Part shown: positions 43,754-54,428 of the stretch, in pieces
Layout of the letters: each line of letters opens with the position of its first letter
Position numbering within the stretch: position 1 is the first letter of the stretch
Source of the DNA: Ditylenchus dipsaci
Taxonomy: Eukaryota; Nematoda; Chromadorea; Rhabditida; Anguinidae
Assembly: GCA_004194705.1 (NCBI GenBank)
Contig: SADC01000070.1
Coordinates: forward strand, 744,001-808,000
DNA length: 64,000 bases
Direction of reading: 5' to 3'
The notes under the pieces: model-generated
Seen by the model: the letters and a program-made list of their open reading frames with translations, nothing else
Told to the model about the DNA's origin: nothing
Database searches by the model: none
Translations under genes and position numbers: made by a program

Positions 43754-44317
43754 GGCACTTTGTCGTTGGGGTCCCCCTATCTAAATTTTCAAGAATTAAC
43801 CCAAAAACACGTTCTAAACTAATTTTTTCTGTTTTTTTACTATGAAACAAACATAAATAATCAGTTTCTAATCGAAAAAACGGCAGTTTCGTCTTTTGCC
43901 CGCCCCTTGATTTTTGAAAGGTAAGCTAAACCATCTTTTCACTGATTTTTTTTTGTTTAATTCGATGAAAAAAGTGTTTAAAAACTGTTTAATTCGATGT
44001 TAGGACGAACTCAAACATATTTGTCTTCCTTCTTTAGGGTTCGAAAAGCATTTTTGAGCCCGTCCTAACATACGCTGGCCTACCTGGCCTAATCTTAAGT
44101 GCCTAAGCCTAAAAACTACCAAAAAATACACTCAAAGACCATCTATTTTTGCCGAGTTGAAGTCGATTCTTTTGAAAAAAAAAGAGTTAGTTTTTTTGGT
44201 CAGAAACTGATTATTTATGTTCATTTTATCGTGAAAAACAGAAAAAACTAGTTTACAACGTGCTTTTGCGTTAATTTTCGAAAATTTAGCGGGGGGGGAG
44301 GCAACGGCAAAACTGCC
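43754..44317. mobile_element. GGCACTTTTGTCGTTG-family element, copy 2
   Basis: The ends GGCACTTTGTCGTTGGGGTC and (reverse complement) GGCAGTTTTGCCGTTGCCTC are flanked by GAAAAATT and AAAAAATT (7 of 8 match). It is private to duplication copy B. The centre has CCTAACATACGCTGGCCTAC and TAAGTGCCTAAGCC, the dispersed core motif. The 156-codon minus-strand frame overlapping it has no recognisable similarity. Confidence 0.7.
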
Positions 44318-45744
44318 AAAAAATTTATTAAAATTGATGCGGCCAGGCATCAAATATGACCCGCCAGAAATTATTGGACACCAGGTAAGTTTTTTACTGT
44401 TTAAAAACATGCTTTTCTTTTTAACTTGTATTTTTTTAGCCAAATACAATTTTTTGAATTTTGAGTTCGCATCACTGTCAACAAAAACTGTTTTTGCGAA
44501 GTTTGCTGAAAGGAATATTTTTTGTGAAAAATCGATTAAGCTGATTAGAATACCAGTCCGATGAGTGAAATCGCTTAGAATTCCACCCTCAACCATTTTC
44601 AAAGACCTTGAATCACCATAAAGAATGATTCACGGTAATTAGATACTGGTTCAAAGCAGTATGGACAAATTAGAGAGGTTAGAAGTGGCTGAGAATGTTC
44701 AAGTGTGGAATTGTGGGCGATCTACTCCACCTGACTGAAATTCTCATCTGCTCAATCTTTTTTGCAAAAAATTTACACCTCTCATAGTTTTAATTGGCTT
44801 TTGACCACCACTGGGGTTGGATTCTAGGCACGCCAAGTTATTTTCTGATTAAAAAACTCGAATTTTCAGCAAAATTTTGACCAAAATTTCACAAATCAGC
44901 TTACTTTACTGGTACAAATCAGTGATTTAGTGGTAGAAAAAGTATTTTATTCAAAATTCGAATTTCCTGGTGAAAAGTAGTTTTACTGGGTGAAACAATT
45001 TGAGCCAAAAAAATTACGTTTGGGTGATTTAGATCGCTTAGGTGAGCTTGATCCTTCAGGTGCTGCTATAGCCAAAGACAGAATAAAGAACATAATAATG
45101 AGAACAAAGACTTTGGAGTTGTTAAGCTTCGCAAAGAACATTTTTTTAATTTAGTAATAGGTGAGACAAGTCTTCAACTGATGCTTTTTGAAAAAAAACT
45201 GATGAATTTATCGTTCGATTCAGTTTTTTATACCCAAAATTTTCAACCGAAACACCATCGACCACCAAATAAAAAAAGAAAAAGCCTGTTTTGGTGGACT
45301 TCATACTTTCTTCTCGTGATTTTTTTTCGTTTTCCAAATTATTTTCGGCATGCCTGATATTTGCTGGCTGTGCTGCATGATATGATGATGTGGCTTAGAT
45401 ATCACCCAACCAAAATAGCAAGCTAGCTGGCCTGTTGACTATATCATGTATTGATCTATTTGCTGTTTGTTTGTGAAAAATGGCAAAGCAAAACAGAATT
45501 TTGTTTTCGAAAATAATTTCCAAGCACTGATATATCTTTTTGCATCAATCATCTCAGCCGCACTCATGGTTGAGCGAGCTTGTAGATCATGCACACCCTT
45601 TTTTAGCATATCACACATAGGCTGGCTTGATCATGCTACCATTTGTTATGAGTGGTGTGCCACTTGGTGCACCATCAGAAATGGTTTGTTTGTTGACTGT
45701 ACATGATTAATTTAAATCACTTGACTATATTACTTGTTTGTAAT

Positions 45745-46000
45745 ACAGTCGACTCTCAATAATCCGTCACTCTTAAATGTTCGTTCCTGCCTAGTGTCCT
45801 ACACTTTTTTTACATCGATTTTTGAACTATTTTGCCAAACCTGATTCGTCAGTCTAATCCGAAAAATCGTACAGATTCTGATTTTACCGGTCGTTTTTCG
45901 GAATGGTAACACTTTTGCCGAAGAGACCTGCGTTCGTTCTTTTCGACCCAAGTTCGTTCCTGCCTAGGGTCCGTCACTTTTTTCACTCACTCAAAATTAT
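45745..46000. repeat. Two pogo-like end fragments
   Basis: TACAGTCGACTCTCAATAAT with TTCGTTCCTGCCTAGTGTCC, and a second TTCGTTCCTGCCTAGGGTCC at about 45,950. Matching right ends were not identified. Confidence 0.5.
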
Positions 46001-46110
46001 GATGACGGCTTATCAAAAGGCGCAAGTCTCAATGTTCAAAATTTTCACTTTTTTAAGAAATGATCGACAAAATCGGAATTTTCGAAATCGATGGTCGACT
46101 GTATCTCAAC

Positions 46111-47453
46111 AGACCGATTGGCAGGTCGGTATATTCCGGTGCACAATTCAACGGAGAACACGAATATCACTTTTTCTCCAAAAAAGTGGGTCTGAGGGGT
46201 CAATATACCGTGTTGAAAATAGAGTATTTTTGAGACTATCCTAAAATGACGTTTTCACTTTTTTTCATATATCTTCATTGTATGACAATAACTTGTTCAC
46301 GTACTTCATGTTAAAATGACCGCGTGTGTCTCCTCTTTCGAATAAGTGTAAGTGTTCGTATTTATGTATGCAAAATCAAAAAATATTAATGTATGCAAAA
46401 AAGACGTCTTTAGAGTGTGAAGCAGAGTGTCAAAAAATCGAAGAATTAATTTAAAAAACACTTTGACGAAAAACTTTTTTCCGCTTTGAATACCTACCGT
46501 GTTCTCTCTAATTATGCAACATGGTGTAAAAATTTTCAACCCCTCCTCGAGAGTGGTGTATAATTAGAGAGTGGTGTAAAATTAGAGAGTGATGTGAAAT
46601 TTTTTAACCCTTCCTCGAGGGTGGCGTATAATTAGAGAGTGGTGTAATATTAGAGAGTGGTGTATAATTCGAGAGAATACGATACATTTCTAACACAAAA
46701 ATCGTGTTTACCATGGTTCATTTCCTTAGTAAACTGCTTTTACAACTTGAAATTTACCGTCAGATTTAAAATTCCGCTCGGGACAATAACATTTGAAATT
46801 TTTTGTTTAAATATTTATTGTCCCGAGCGGAATTTGAAATATAACGGTAAATTTTAAGTTTTAAGAGCAGTTCATTAAGAAAATCATCGATGCTGAACAC
46901 GAATTCAGTGTCAGAGTTTAAAGAATTCGAAGCGAAAAAAAATTCCGTCAAAGTGTTTTTCAGACTAATTTTTCGATTCTTCTTGCGACTGTCGCTTCAC
47001 ACTGTAAAGACCTTTTATTTTAGCACCTAAAAAATTTTCTGGTGCAGTTTTTCCTGCTTTGTCGAATGGTGTAAGACTTTTACTAAAACACCAGCTTTTT
47101 ACAGTTAATTTTGTCAATTTAAGTACAAACACCACTTAAAAAAAATTGACGTAATGGTTTTTTTTTTCATAAATCTCATATTTTTGAATACATAAATACG
47201 AGCACTCACACTCATTCGAAAAAGGAGACACAGGCGGTCATTCTGACGTGAAACATGTAAATAAGTTATTGTAATTAGATGGACATGAATGAAAAAGAAA
47301 CTAAAACGTGATTTTAGGATAAGCTGAAAAATGCTCTATTTTTTTAACACGGTATATTGACCCCTCAGACCCACTTTTTTAAGAAAAAGTGATATTAGTG
47401 TTCTCCGTTAAATTCTGCACCGGAATCGACCTGCCTCGACCTGCAGATCGGTC
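46111..47453. mobile_element. Foldback element, 1.34 kb, with nested MITE
   Basis: The outer words AGACCGATTGGCAGGTCGGT... and CGGTGCACAATTCAACGGAG pair with their inverted partners at 47,401-47,453. Pairing continues through GTGGGTCTGAGGGGTCAATA, GACCGCGTGTGTCTCCTCTT and CACTTTGACG. The centre is a strong hairpin (AATTCCGCTCGGGACAATAA and partner, 46,770-46,832). The left arm is interrupted by the 46,498-46,682 insertion. No coding sequence. Confidence 0.75.
46498..46682. mobile_element. CCGTATTCTCTCTAAT-type MITE, TA flanks
   Basis: TA plus CCGTGTTCTCTCTAATTATG at the left; the right end read in reverse complement is TA plus TCGTATTCTCTCGAATTATA. AGAGAGTGGTGTATAATT units repeat through the interior. 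It interrupts the left arm of the foldback element. Its termini match those at 53,177-54,009, but the internal unit differs. Confidence 0.7.
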
Positions 47454-48312
47454 TCGAGAGTGTTGAAAAAAGTTCTCCAAATAGATGTTTGAATAGATAC
47501 TATGGGAGAAGTATTTTTATTTTTGAGAAAATTAACACAGATATTTAGAATAGAACTTTTTGGAATCATTTTGATTTAAAAATCGAAATTCAACATGATC
47601 TATACTCCCGTATTTTTTCAACCCTTTCACGCTTCATAAATGAAAGTTTCGAGAACACGGAATAGTCGAGCCCTCGGCTCTACAAAAAATTTTCTGTGGC
47701 TTGGCTGCCTTACAATTTCAAATTTATTCTGTCTCTACTCAATCAAAGAAATATTAAACATAAATGAAGCAAAAATGGTTTTGTTCATGATCCCGATCGC
47801 AATTTTCGCTTTTTTATTTCTGATATTATTCCGTTTGCCTGCATTTAAAAATACTTAAAATTTCAAAAGAATTAATTTGGGCTGTTTTTTTATAGTCACA
47901 ACTCCACGAGAAGTATTGGAAATTTTCGCACATATGCATACAGCCATAAAACATACTTAAATTTGGTAATATTACAGACATAAACTAAGCCTAACATACG
48001 CTGGCCCACGCTTGCCCAAGCCTTGAAATATAACACATAAACGAACATACGCTAGCCTTTCAATTGGCGAAGCTTCACCCTAGGACGACCACGTTGACCA
48101 CAAAGTGGTCATGCCATATTTGTAAACCTTCATTTGGCTCTTATAAAGAACGTTTAGAGAAAAAGTAAAATTATCTAGATAGATCCTAATCTCAGCTATA
48201 ATATGAGATATTAAGCGAGAAATGACTCCACCGGCAGAAATATGACCTTTTTACAGAAACATAGACCACTGACCACGTTGACCACATTGCGGTCAATATG
48301 AATGACGACAAC
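47454..48312. other. Intergenic, no gene confirmed
   Basis: A 72-codon plus-strand frame (47,640-47,858) encodes two hydrophobic stretches (VLFMIPIAIFAFLFLILF) but has no recognisable family. A copy of the core motif (CCTAACATACGCTGGCCCAC) lies at about 47,991. Confidence 0.4.
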
Positions 48313-48579
48313 GAGGGTTGTCAGGGGTATTGCTGTTTCGAGCCGTCGCTTAATTAGTTGGTTTCAAAGCACTTTTTTAAAACAATTCTAAAATCACCAT
48401 TTCTGGCCGTTCCGAAATCAATTTTTCACTGATTTGTAGAGAAAAAATTGGTCTGAAAAATGATCACAAAACGATGTTTGAAAAGGCAGAGGCTGGGATT
48501 TTGAAAGCGTTTAAAAAAGGTGTTGTGAAACCCAACAATTATTCGACGGCTCGAAACAGCACTACCCCTGACAACCCTA
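48313..48579. mobile_element. TAGGGTTG-family hAT MITE, 267 bp, 8-bp TSD
   Basis: The ends GAGGGTTGTCAGGGGTATTG and (reverse complement) TAGGGTTGTCAGGGGTAGTG are flanked by an exact 8-bp duplication ACGACAAC at 48,305-48,312 and 48,580-48,587. Long inner arms (TGATCACAAAACGATGTTTG etc.) match the eroded copy at 20,440-20,684. Confidence 0.9.
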
Positions 48580-48702
48580 ACGACAACTTTTGAATATGTA
48601 CCTTTTATTTATTTTACACCTTTTAGTGCGTAGGCGTTTAGGCAATTTTTGGACATTTTTTATCAAACAATAAGATAAACTTTTTTGGCATTCTGTTTTT
48701 AA

Positions 48703-50646
48703 CACGTAAAAGGCTGGCTGTAAATGCGGTTTATTTAGATGCAGAATTTCACGTAGATCATTTTTTAAAAATATTTGTACGGGTGTTGGGACGGGTCAAG
48801 TGACCTAAAAACCGGTTTAAAATCTACGACCATTTCAAGGAAAATGGGAAAATTTCCGAGAGGTAGAAATAATTTATCACTAGACTACAGCTATGACTGT
48901 TATATGTCAAAATGATCGCTAGGATCTGCCTTTTCGAATGAGTATATGTGAGCTTTAATCTGTTTGCAAAAAGTTGGACAACCAGCGTCCAACGCCCAAA
49001 ACCACCGTTTTCTCACTAGTCAAATTTCCGCTTAAGGCCGCTCAGGAGCACGTTATAGCTGTGTATAACTGCTAAATGTTTGGTCAATACTTGTAGCGAA
49101 ATTCAAAAGCTACAAGATAGGCGAAAAATCTGCACAGAAATTAAAGAAAAGTCACTCAGAAATTTTAGAAAAAGAGTTAAAACCTGCTGTTTTCTGGCAC
49201 TGGGACTTGAAGGATACCTGGCTTGGCATATTCCTGGCCGAATTTCTATAAAAAATTTAGAGTGCAATATAACAAAATGATCAGCACGAAAAATGCAACA
49301 GAACTAGTGCAAAGACTCACAGGACAACAAGCAAAATGTAACAAAATTCAAGCCAAAACAATTTGACTCCAAAACCCTACAAAAAACCAGGGTCTTTTTG
49401 ACGAAAATTCAGGTGGCTGTCACTTGATTTCGTAATTTCTCAAAATTTTATAGGCAATTTTTAAAAAATAAAAATAGCACGTGATAGAGCGAAAAAAACT
49501 GCATAAGATACGATGTTTAGATCACAGGGAAGACAGCGTTTTCTCTTTTTTGAAAGGATTGAAGAACCATGCTGGCAACCTTTTTAGGAATAGACGATTC
49601 TGGTTATATTATTATATTACCAATTTTATATTACCAAGACGTGGCAAATTTAATATTTTTTTTCGAAAATGCACTATCCTACCTAGTTTCACATGAGTTT
49701 TCTTTTGAGAAATAATTGTGTCGATTTGAACACAAGCAAAATTAAACCAGAATCGTCTATTCCTAAAAAGGTTGCCAGCATTGTTCTTCAATCCTTTCAA
49801 AAAAGAGAAAACGCTGTCTTCCCTGTGATCTAAACATCGTATCTTATGCAGTTTTTTTCGCTCTATCACGTGCTATTTTTATTTTTTAAAAATTGCCTAT
49901 AAAATTTTGAGAAAATTACGAAATCAAGTGACAGCCACCTGAATTTTCGTCAAAAAGACCCTGGTTTTTTGTAGGGTTTTGGAGTCAAATTGTTTTGGCT
50001 TGAATTTTGTTACATTTTGCTTGTTGTCCTGTGAGTCTTTGCACTAGTTCTGTTGCATTTTTCGTGCTGATCATTTTGCTATATTGCACTCTAAATTTTT
50101 TATAGAAATTCGGCCAGGAATATGCCAAGCCAGGTATCCTTCAAGTCCCAGTGCCAGAAAACAGCAGGTTTTAACTCTTTTTCTAAAATTTCTGAGTGAC
50201 TTTTCTTTAATTTCTGTGCAGATTTTTCGCCTATCTTGTAGCTTTTGAATTTCGCTACAAGTATTGACCAAACATTTAGCAGTTATACACAGCTATAACG
50301 TGCTCCTGAGCGGCCTTAAGCGGAAATTTGACTAGTGAGAAAACGGTGGTTTTGGCGTTGGACGCTGGTTGTCCAACTTTTTGCAAACAGATTAAAGCTC
50401 ACATATACTCATTCGAAAAGGCAGATCCTAGCGATCATTTTGACATATAACAGTCATAGCTGTAGTCTAGTGATAAATTATTTCTACCTCTCGGAAATTT
50501 TCCCATTTTCCTTGAAATGGTCGTAGATTTTAAACCGGTTTTTAGGTCACTTGACCCGTCCCAACACCCGTACAAATATTTTTAAAAATGATCTACGTGA
50601 AATTCTGCATCTAAATAAACCGCATTTACAGCCAGCCTTTTACGTG
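48703..50646. mobile_element. Near-perfect 1.94-kb palindrome, TTAA flanks
   Basis: The left arm 48,703-49,605 and right arm 49,745-50,646 are inverted copies of about 0.9 kb that appear identical at nearly every position, around a 139-bp unique centre. The ends are CACGTAAAAGGCTGGCTGTA. TTAA lies at both junctions (48,699-48,702 and 50,647-50,650). Each arm carries the same short frames (66 codons starting MVNTCSEIQKLQDRRK; about 42 shared codons starting MIERKKLHKIRCLDHR), one on each strand. Neither is recognisable. Such similarity implies recent formation or arm-to-arm conversion. Confidence 0.85.
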
Positions 50647-50650
50647 TTAA

Positions 50651-51015
50651 GGGTTTCTGTGGTTTGGGGAACACATTTAAGCCCGTCCTAACGTGCTCTG
50701 GCCTACGCATAAGCCTGAGGGCTAAGCCTAAGGCCTAAGTGGTTGGGAAATGGCAACCTTTTATTTATTTTTCATAAATGTGTTTCACTGTCACAATTAT
50801 GAAACCTATTCTAACTAAATATCTAAATACCTTGATACCTATATCTTTTCAGGGGTGACCAGCATGACCCTTTGATAAAAACAGTTAAATGCTAAATCGC
50901 AAATGGTAAAGAGCTTGTTCATTTCAACACAAAAAGCTTTTATTGAAAAGAAAACATTCTAACAATAAATATTAAGAGATTTAAACAAAACACACTGTGA
51001 AATCAAAATATTGCG
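50651..51015. other. Intergenic between palindrome and GNAT-like gene
   Basis: Contains a core-motif copy (CCTAACGTGCTCTGGCCTAC followed by TAAGCCTGAGGGCTAAGCCT) at about 50,688-50,740. No gene. Confidence 0.5.
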
Positions 51016-51019
51016 TTTA

Positions 51020-52263
51020 TTATTTTCTCCATTTTAAAAATTCTTTGCCATTTATCATTTCTTTTATTTCAATACCAGTCGTTCCATTTGTCACAAACTG
51101 AAAGCCACAATGGTGATACAACTGCGTAGCACTATAATCCGTGGCGGGCATGTGCACACTTACAATCATTCGACTAATAATCGGCTTTTTTTGTTTTCCA
51201 ATTGTGTGCTGACTTTTAGCTATAATTTCTTGCTTAGCATAAGGCGGACTTTTTCAATAAGATCGTCTACTAATCGTTTTTTGATTTTCTGTGAGTAAAA
51301 TTCTGCCGTTTGGTTTGCCGTCACACTAACAATATATATTTCTTTTTTCGATTTTTGCTCAAAGACTATTTGTCCTACTTGAAGATGCTCAGGAAATGTA
51401 AACAGCTCTGCATTATAGTGATTCGGAATGTCCCAATGAGCAGTTATTTCTATTGTATAACTCAGGATAAATGACCATTTTTCGTATCCTTGGTTTATTT
51501 CAATTTCTTTTGTAAAATCATGAAGTTGTAAAAAGTTTTGAAGTTGCAAGTCGTTTTTTTTTCACTGTAATAAACAGGCTGCGCTTACCTGATGCTTTCA
51601 TAGAATCTTTCAGAGAATTCATTAGCTCAACTACAATGGATTCGCTGTGATAATTTTGGTCAACTTTTTTGTTAACTATTTGGACATCATGACCAACAAA
51701 CTCATAAATTAGGTGTCCAGCGTTTTTTTGCTCGGGAGATGTGAAAAAACCTAGGTATTGTTGGGTGGAGAAGGCAGCTTTTGTTGGTCGAAATATACTG
51801 ATGTAGGCTAAGATTAAAAACATTTTGACGAAGCCTTGTTCTTCACTTTCTTCTGTAACAAATCCAGATTTTTGAAAAAATTTTTCATTACTGAATTTTC
51901 TTGTTTCAAGTCAACAGACATGTGTCGTTTTGCGATTCCTTTCATTTGAATTTTGAGGTGGTCTAGTAGGGGATGACCTACTTGCTCAAAGGAGTATCCT
52001 GGCTTCACTGCCAGGTTTGTGATTTTGACCTCCGAATCAGTAATTTGAAAGACGTTTGTGGATATTGCTCCTATTAGTTCTTTGCTGCTAATATTCGGAA
52101 AGTAAATATAATAGCCATATGTAAAATCTAGTGGTGAAAAAGTAGCGAACGCTTGCAATTCACTTATTTGATTGTTGTCAATAAATTCAATTAGCTGTGC
52201 TTGTAGAAGCCAAAGGTTAAGAAATATGTGAGAAAAAATAAAGAGTTGATTTTCATTTTGCAT
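51020..52263 (-). pseudogene. Triple GNAT-like acetyltransferase-fold protein, three frameshifts
   Basis: Start ATG at 52263. The first segment reads KITNLAVKPGY, PLLDHLKIQMKG, SVDLKQENSVMKNFFKNL: the beta4/alpha3 and motif-B pattern of GNAT N-acetyltransferases. A one-base shift near 51,865 restores GFVTEESEEQGFVKMFLILA and a second GNAT-like unit (LFITVKKNDLQLQNFLQLHDF across the next break). That break is at a run of nine T (51,554-51,562). After a third shift near 51,240 comes RMIVSVHMPATDYSATQLYH then HCGFQFV, a third motif-B-like ending. TAA at 51,020-51,022 overlaps AATAAA. The usual acetyl-CoA loop (Q/RxxGxG/A) is only partly kept (EQVGHP). The N-terminus is hydrophobic and could be a signal peptide. 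Breaks may be decay or assembly indels. Confidence 0.6.
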
Positions 52264-53176
52264 AAACTGACTTGGTTGCTGTAAATTTTTTCAGGTTAAG
52301 TCACAAGGAAACTGCTGGAAATGTACGATCAAATTTGCAAATATTGTCAAAGCATCTTGCAAAGCATAGTCGATTTGTATAGTGTAACCGGAATTATTTT
52401 GGCGGACAGCGACAAAATTTTGAGTTGTAGGTCAAAGAAAGCCAGCCAACCCCAATAACACCGCTTCAATTCTCGGCGTTCAGTTTTTTTATTGCCAAAT
52501 CTGATCTTTATGACTTCGTGTTACTTTTAGATTTTACGTCTAACAGGAATGTTGAAAAAAAATCAAAAAAGAAAAATCAAAAAAAAATGATTAGAAAAAT
52601 TCTAGTCATCCTTTTTGGACGGTTTTTTCCCCTTTTCATTTCGATTTTCAGGAAATTTCTGAAAGAATTTAGAAAGTTTCATATTAATAATGCTAATCCA
52701 ACTTTTAATTCTTTACAAGTTTGTCCGAGATCGCAACACTAAATTGTCGATACAATATGGCTCGAAAACCACATTTAAACAACAAAAGCAGGATTAATCT
52801 TTTCGTATTGAGACTCTCTTCTTAACAGCTTTCAGCCCTCTTTTGAGAAAAGAGGCTATTGGCGAAAATATACCATTGGCGAAATGATCCAAGTGAAAAA
52901 AAGATGGCATCGGCAAAATACTTTTATTGGCCGAAGTTTCATCAACGGAATGAATATGTCCACATAAAAGAGAACAGGTGTGGAGCTATTCAAGGCCGTG
53001 GAGAAATGACTGTACCAACATTCCGAAAAAACTAGAAAGGGTTGCAGAATTGTTCCATATATATTCCTAAGATTATTTTGTAATAGGCTTTACTACATTT
53101 CATTGATATTTTTCTGAAACCCATCATGAAATAAGCGTAAGAATTTATACCACAAATAATTATGCAATGTGTCATA
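52264..53176. other. Intergenic upstream of GNAT-like gene
   Basis: No further exon found upstream of the ATG. At about 52,850-52,930 TTGGCGAAAATATACCATTGG-type words hint at another small tandem-unit repeat. Confidence 0.4.
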
Positions 53177-54009
53177 CCGTATTTTCTCTAATAGAAGGAC
53201 ACTCTCTATTAGAAGGACACTCTCTAATAAAAGGACAGGGGTCGAGGGGGGTTGAAAAATAGACGGACACTCTCTACTAGAAGGACACTCTTTATTAGAA
53301 GGACACTCTTTATTAGAAGAACATCCCTAAGCGTTTTACCTATACCGATTTTGGTTTTATAATAAATGAAAAATTGTTTGAAATGGCGGTTTTTAAGCAA
53401 AGTAATTGATTTCTACAAACTACTTGTGTTATTTGATTTCTAGTCGCATCCTAGTCGCGTAACATTAGCTCTCTTGCATTATAAATCGTGTGATCATTTA
53501 AGAAACATAAAATGAGCGATAAAGTCGAGCAGAAAATTCGGATAGTGAGTCAAATTCGGAGAGCCAAGAAGAAAGCAAGGAGTCGAAATCGTCTCGAAAG
53601 CGAAAAGCCTACTCGACCGAGAAGAAGCTGGAGGCCGTTGACTACGCAAATAAGTACTCCAAGAGTTCTGCTTCCAAGAAATTCGGTGTTGGCCGCACAC
53701 AAATAATCAACTGGGTCAATCAAGAGGAGAAGCTTCGACAGGAACAGTAAGTATTTTAGAATTATACACTTTGATTTGATGACGACTTTCCCTCATTACT
53801 CTGAACACTTTTGTTAATTTAGGAAGGGATCAAAGCGAGTGACTGATGGAATGAATTTAACTGAATTTAACAAATGTGTTTTATATTTTTTTTCGTGCTA
53901 CCTTCGGCGCCAATAGGTTGGAAAATAGAAGGACGCTCTCTATTGGAAGAACAGGGGTCAAGAGGGTTAAAAAATAGAAGGACATGTCCTTCTATTAGAG
54001 AGAATACAG
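53177..54009. mobile_element. Pogo-like element with AGAAGGACACTCTCTAT arms
   Basis: TA plus CCGTATTTTCTCTAATAGAA at the left and (reverse complement) TA plus CTGTATTCTCTCTAATAGAA at the right. TATTAGAAGGACACTCTC units repeat inside both ends. Between them lies an exon-like helix-turn-helix coding segment. At 0.83 kb it is too short for a full transposase. Confidence 0.8.
53512..53750 (+). pseudogene. Helix-turn-helix (CENP-B/pogo-type) DNA-binding fragment
   Basis: One frame reads SESQEESKESKSSRKRKAYS, then TEKKLEAVDYANKYSKSSAS and KKFGVGRTQIINWVNQEEKL. This is the N-terminal helix-turn-helix pattern of pogo/CENP-B-like transposases and their domesticated relatives. An ATG at 53,512 is in a different frame, so one indel seems to separate start and domain. 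The frame ends at TAA 53,748-53,750, which overlaps a GTAAGT donor. It probably encodes only the DNA-binding part of a lost transposase. Confidence 0.65.
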
Positions 54010-54063
54010 TAGTTTTTTTCGGAATTTGTGAAATCCTTTATCAGCCCTCTTTGCCTCCGTTAA

Positions 54064-54424
54064 AGGACCATGAAACTTGATAAGCACAGCAATTTGGAAA
54101 TTTTGAATTCGCGCGGGACCACCCTAACTTTGTCAATAATGTTTTAGAATTGTTTTTTGTTTGCATGTAAAGTTTTTTCAAAATATAGAACCATCTACTA
54201 GTCGAGCCCAACGTTGCTCGACTATGCCAGATCGGACGACTTATCCAACTTACACTGCACCATAACAACTTATATGAGTCAGCATTAAAAATTACTAATA
54301 AATGGTATTCAAATTTTCAATGGACACAAAAAAAATTAATTCAAAAACATTATGGACAAAATTAGGGTGGTCCGCGCGAATTTAAATTCCGAAAATTGCT
54401 GTGCTTATCAAGTTTCATGGTCCT
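54064..54424. mobile_element. TTAA-type MITE, 361 bp, copy 2
   Basis: The ends AGGACCATGAAACTTGATAA are inverted, with TTAA at both junctions (54,060-54,063 and 54,425-54,428). The body matches 10,563-10,914, including the GTCGAGCCCAACGTTGCTCGAC hairpin. Confidence 0.88.
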
Positions 54425-54428
54425 TTAA

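Larger units (their letters stand above)
41085..45905. repeat. Segmental duplication, copy B
   Basis: Aligns with 32,450-36,610 in the same orientation and is longer because of two private MITE insertions. It contains the second copy of the small gene and the empty site of the pogo-like MITE found in copy A. Confidence 0.85.

Noticed and set aside
44132..44602. 156-codon minus-strand frame
   Set aside because: It overlaps the right half of a transposable element (43,754-44,317) and its flank; no recognisable similarity and the related element at 30.4-31.0 kb does not keep it open.
47640..47858. 72-codon hydrophobic frame as a membrane peptide
   Set aside because: Two hydrophobic stretches are visible, but there are no promoter, splice or conservation signals; AT-rich DNA often gives such frames.
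48703..50646. CRISPR-like or gene-pair interpretation of duplicate frames on opposite strands
   Set aside because: The duplicate frames are a consequence of the palindrome; there is no spacer-repeat structure and the genome is eukaryotic.
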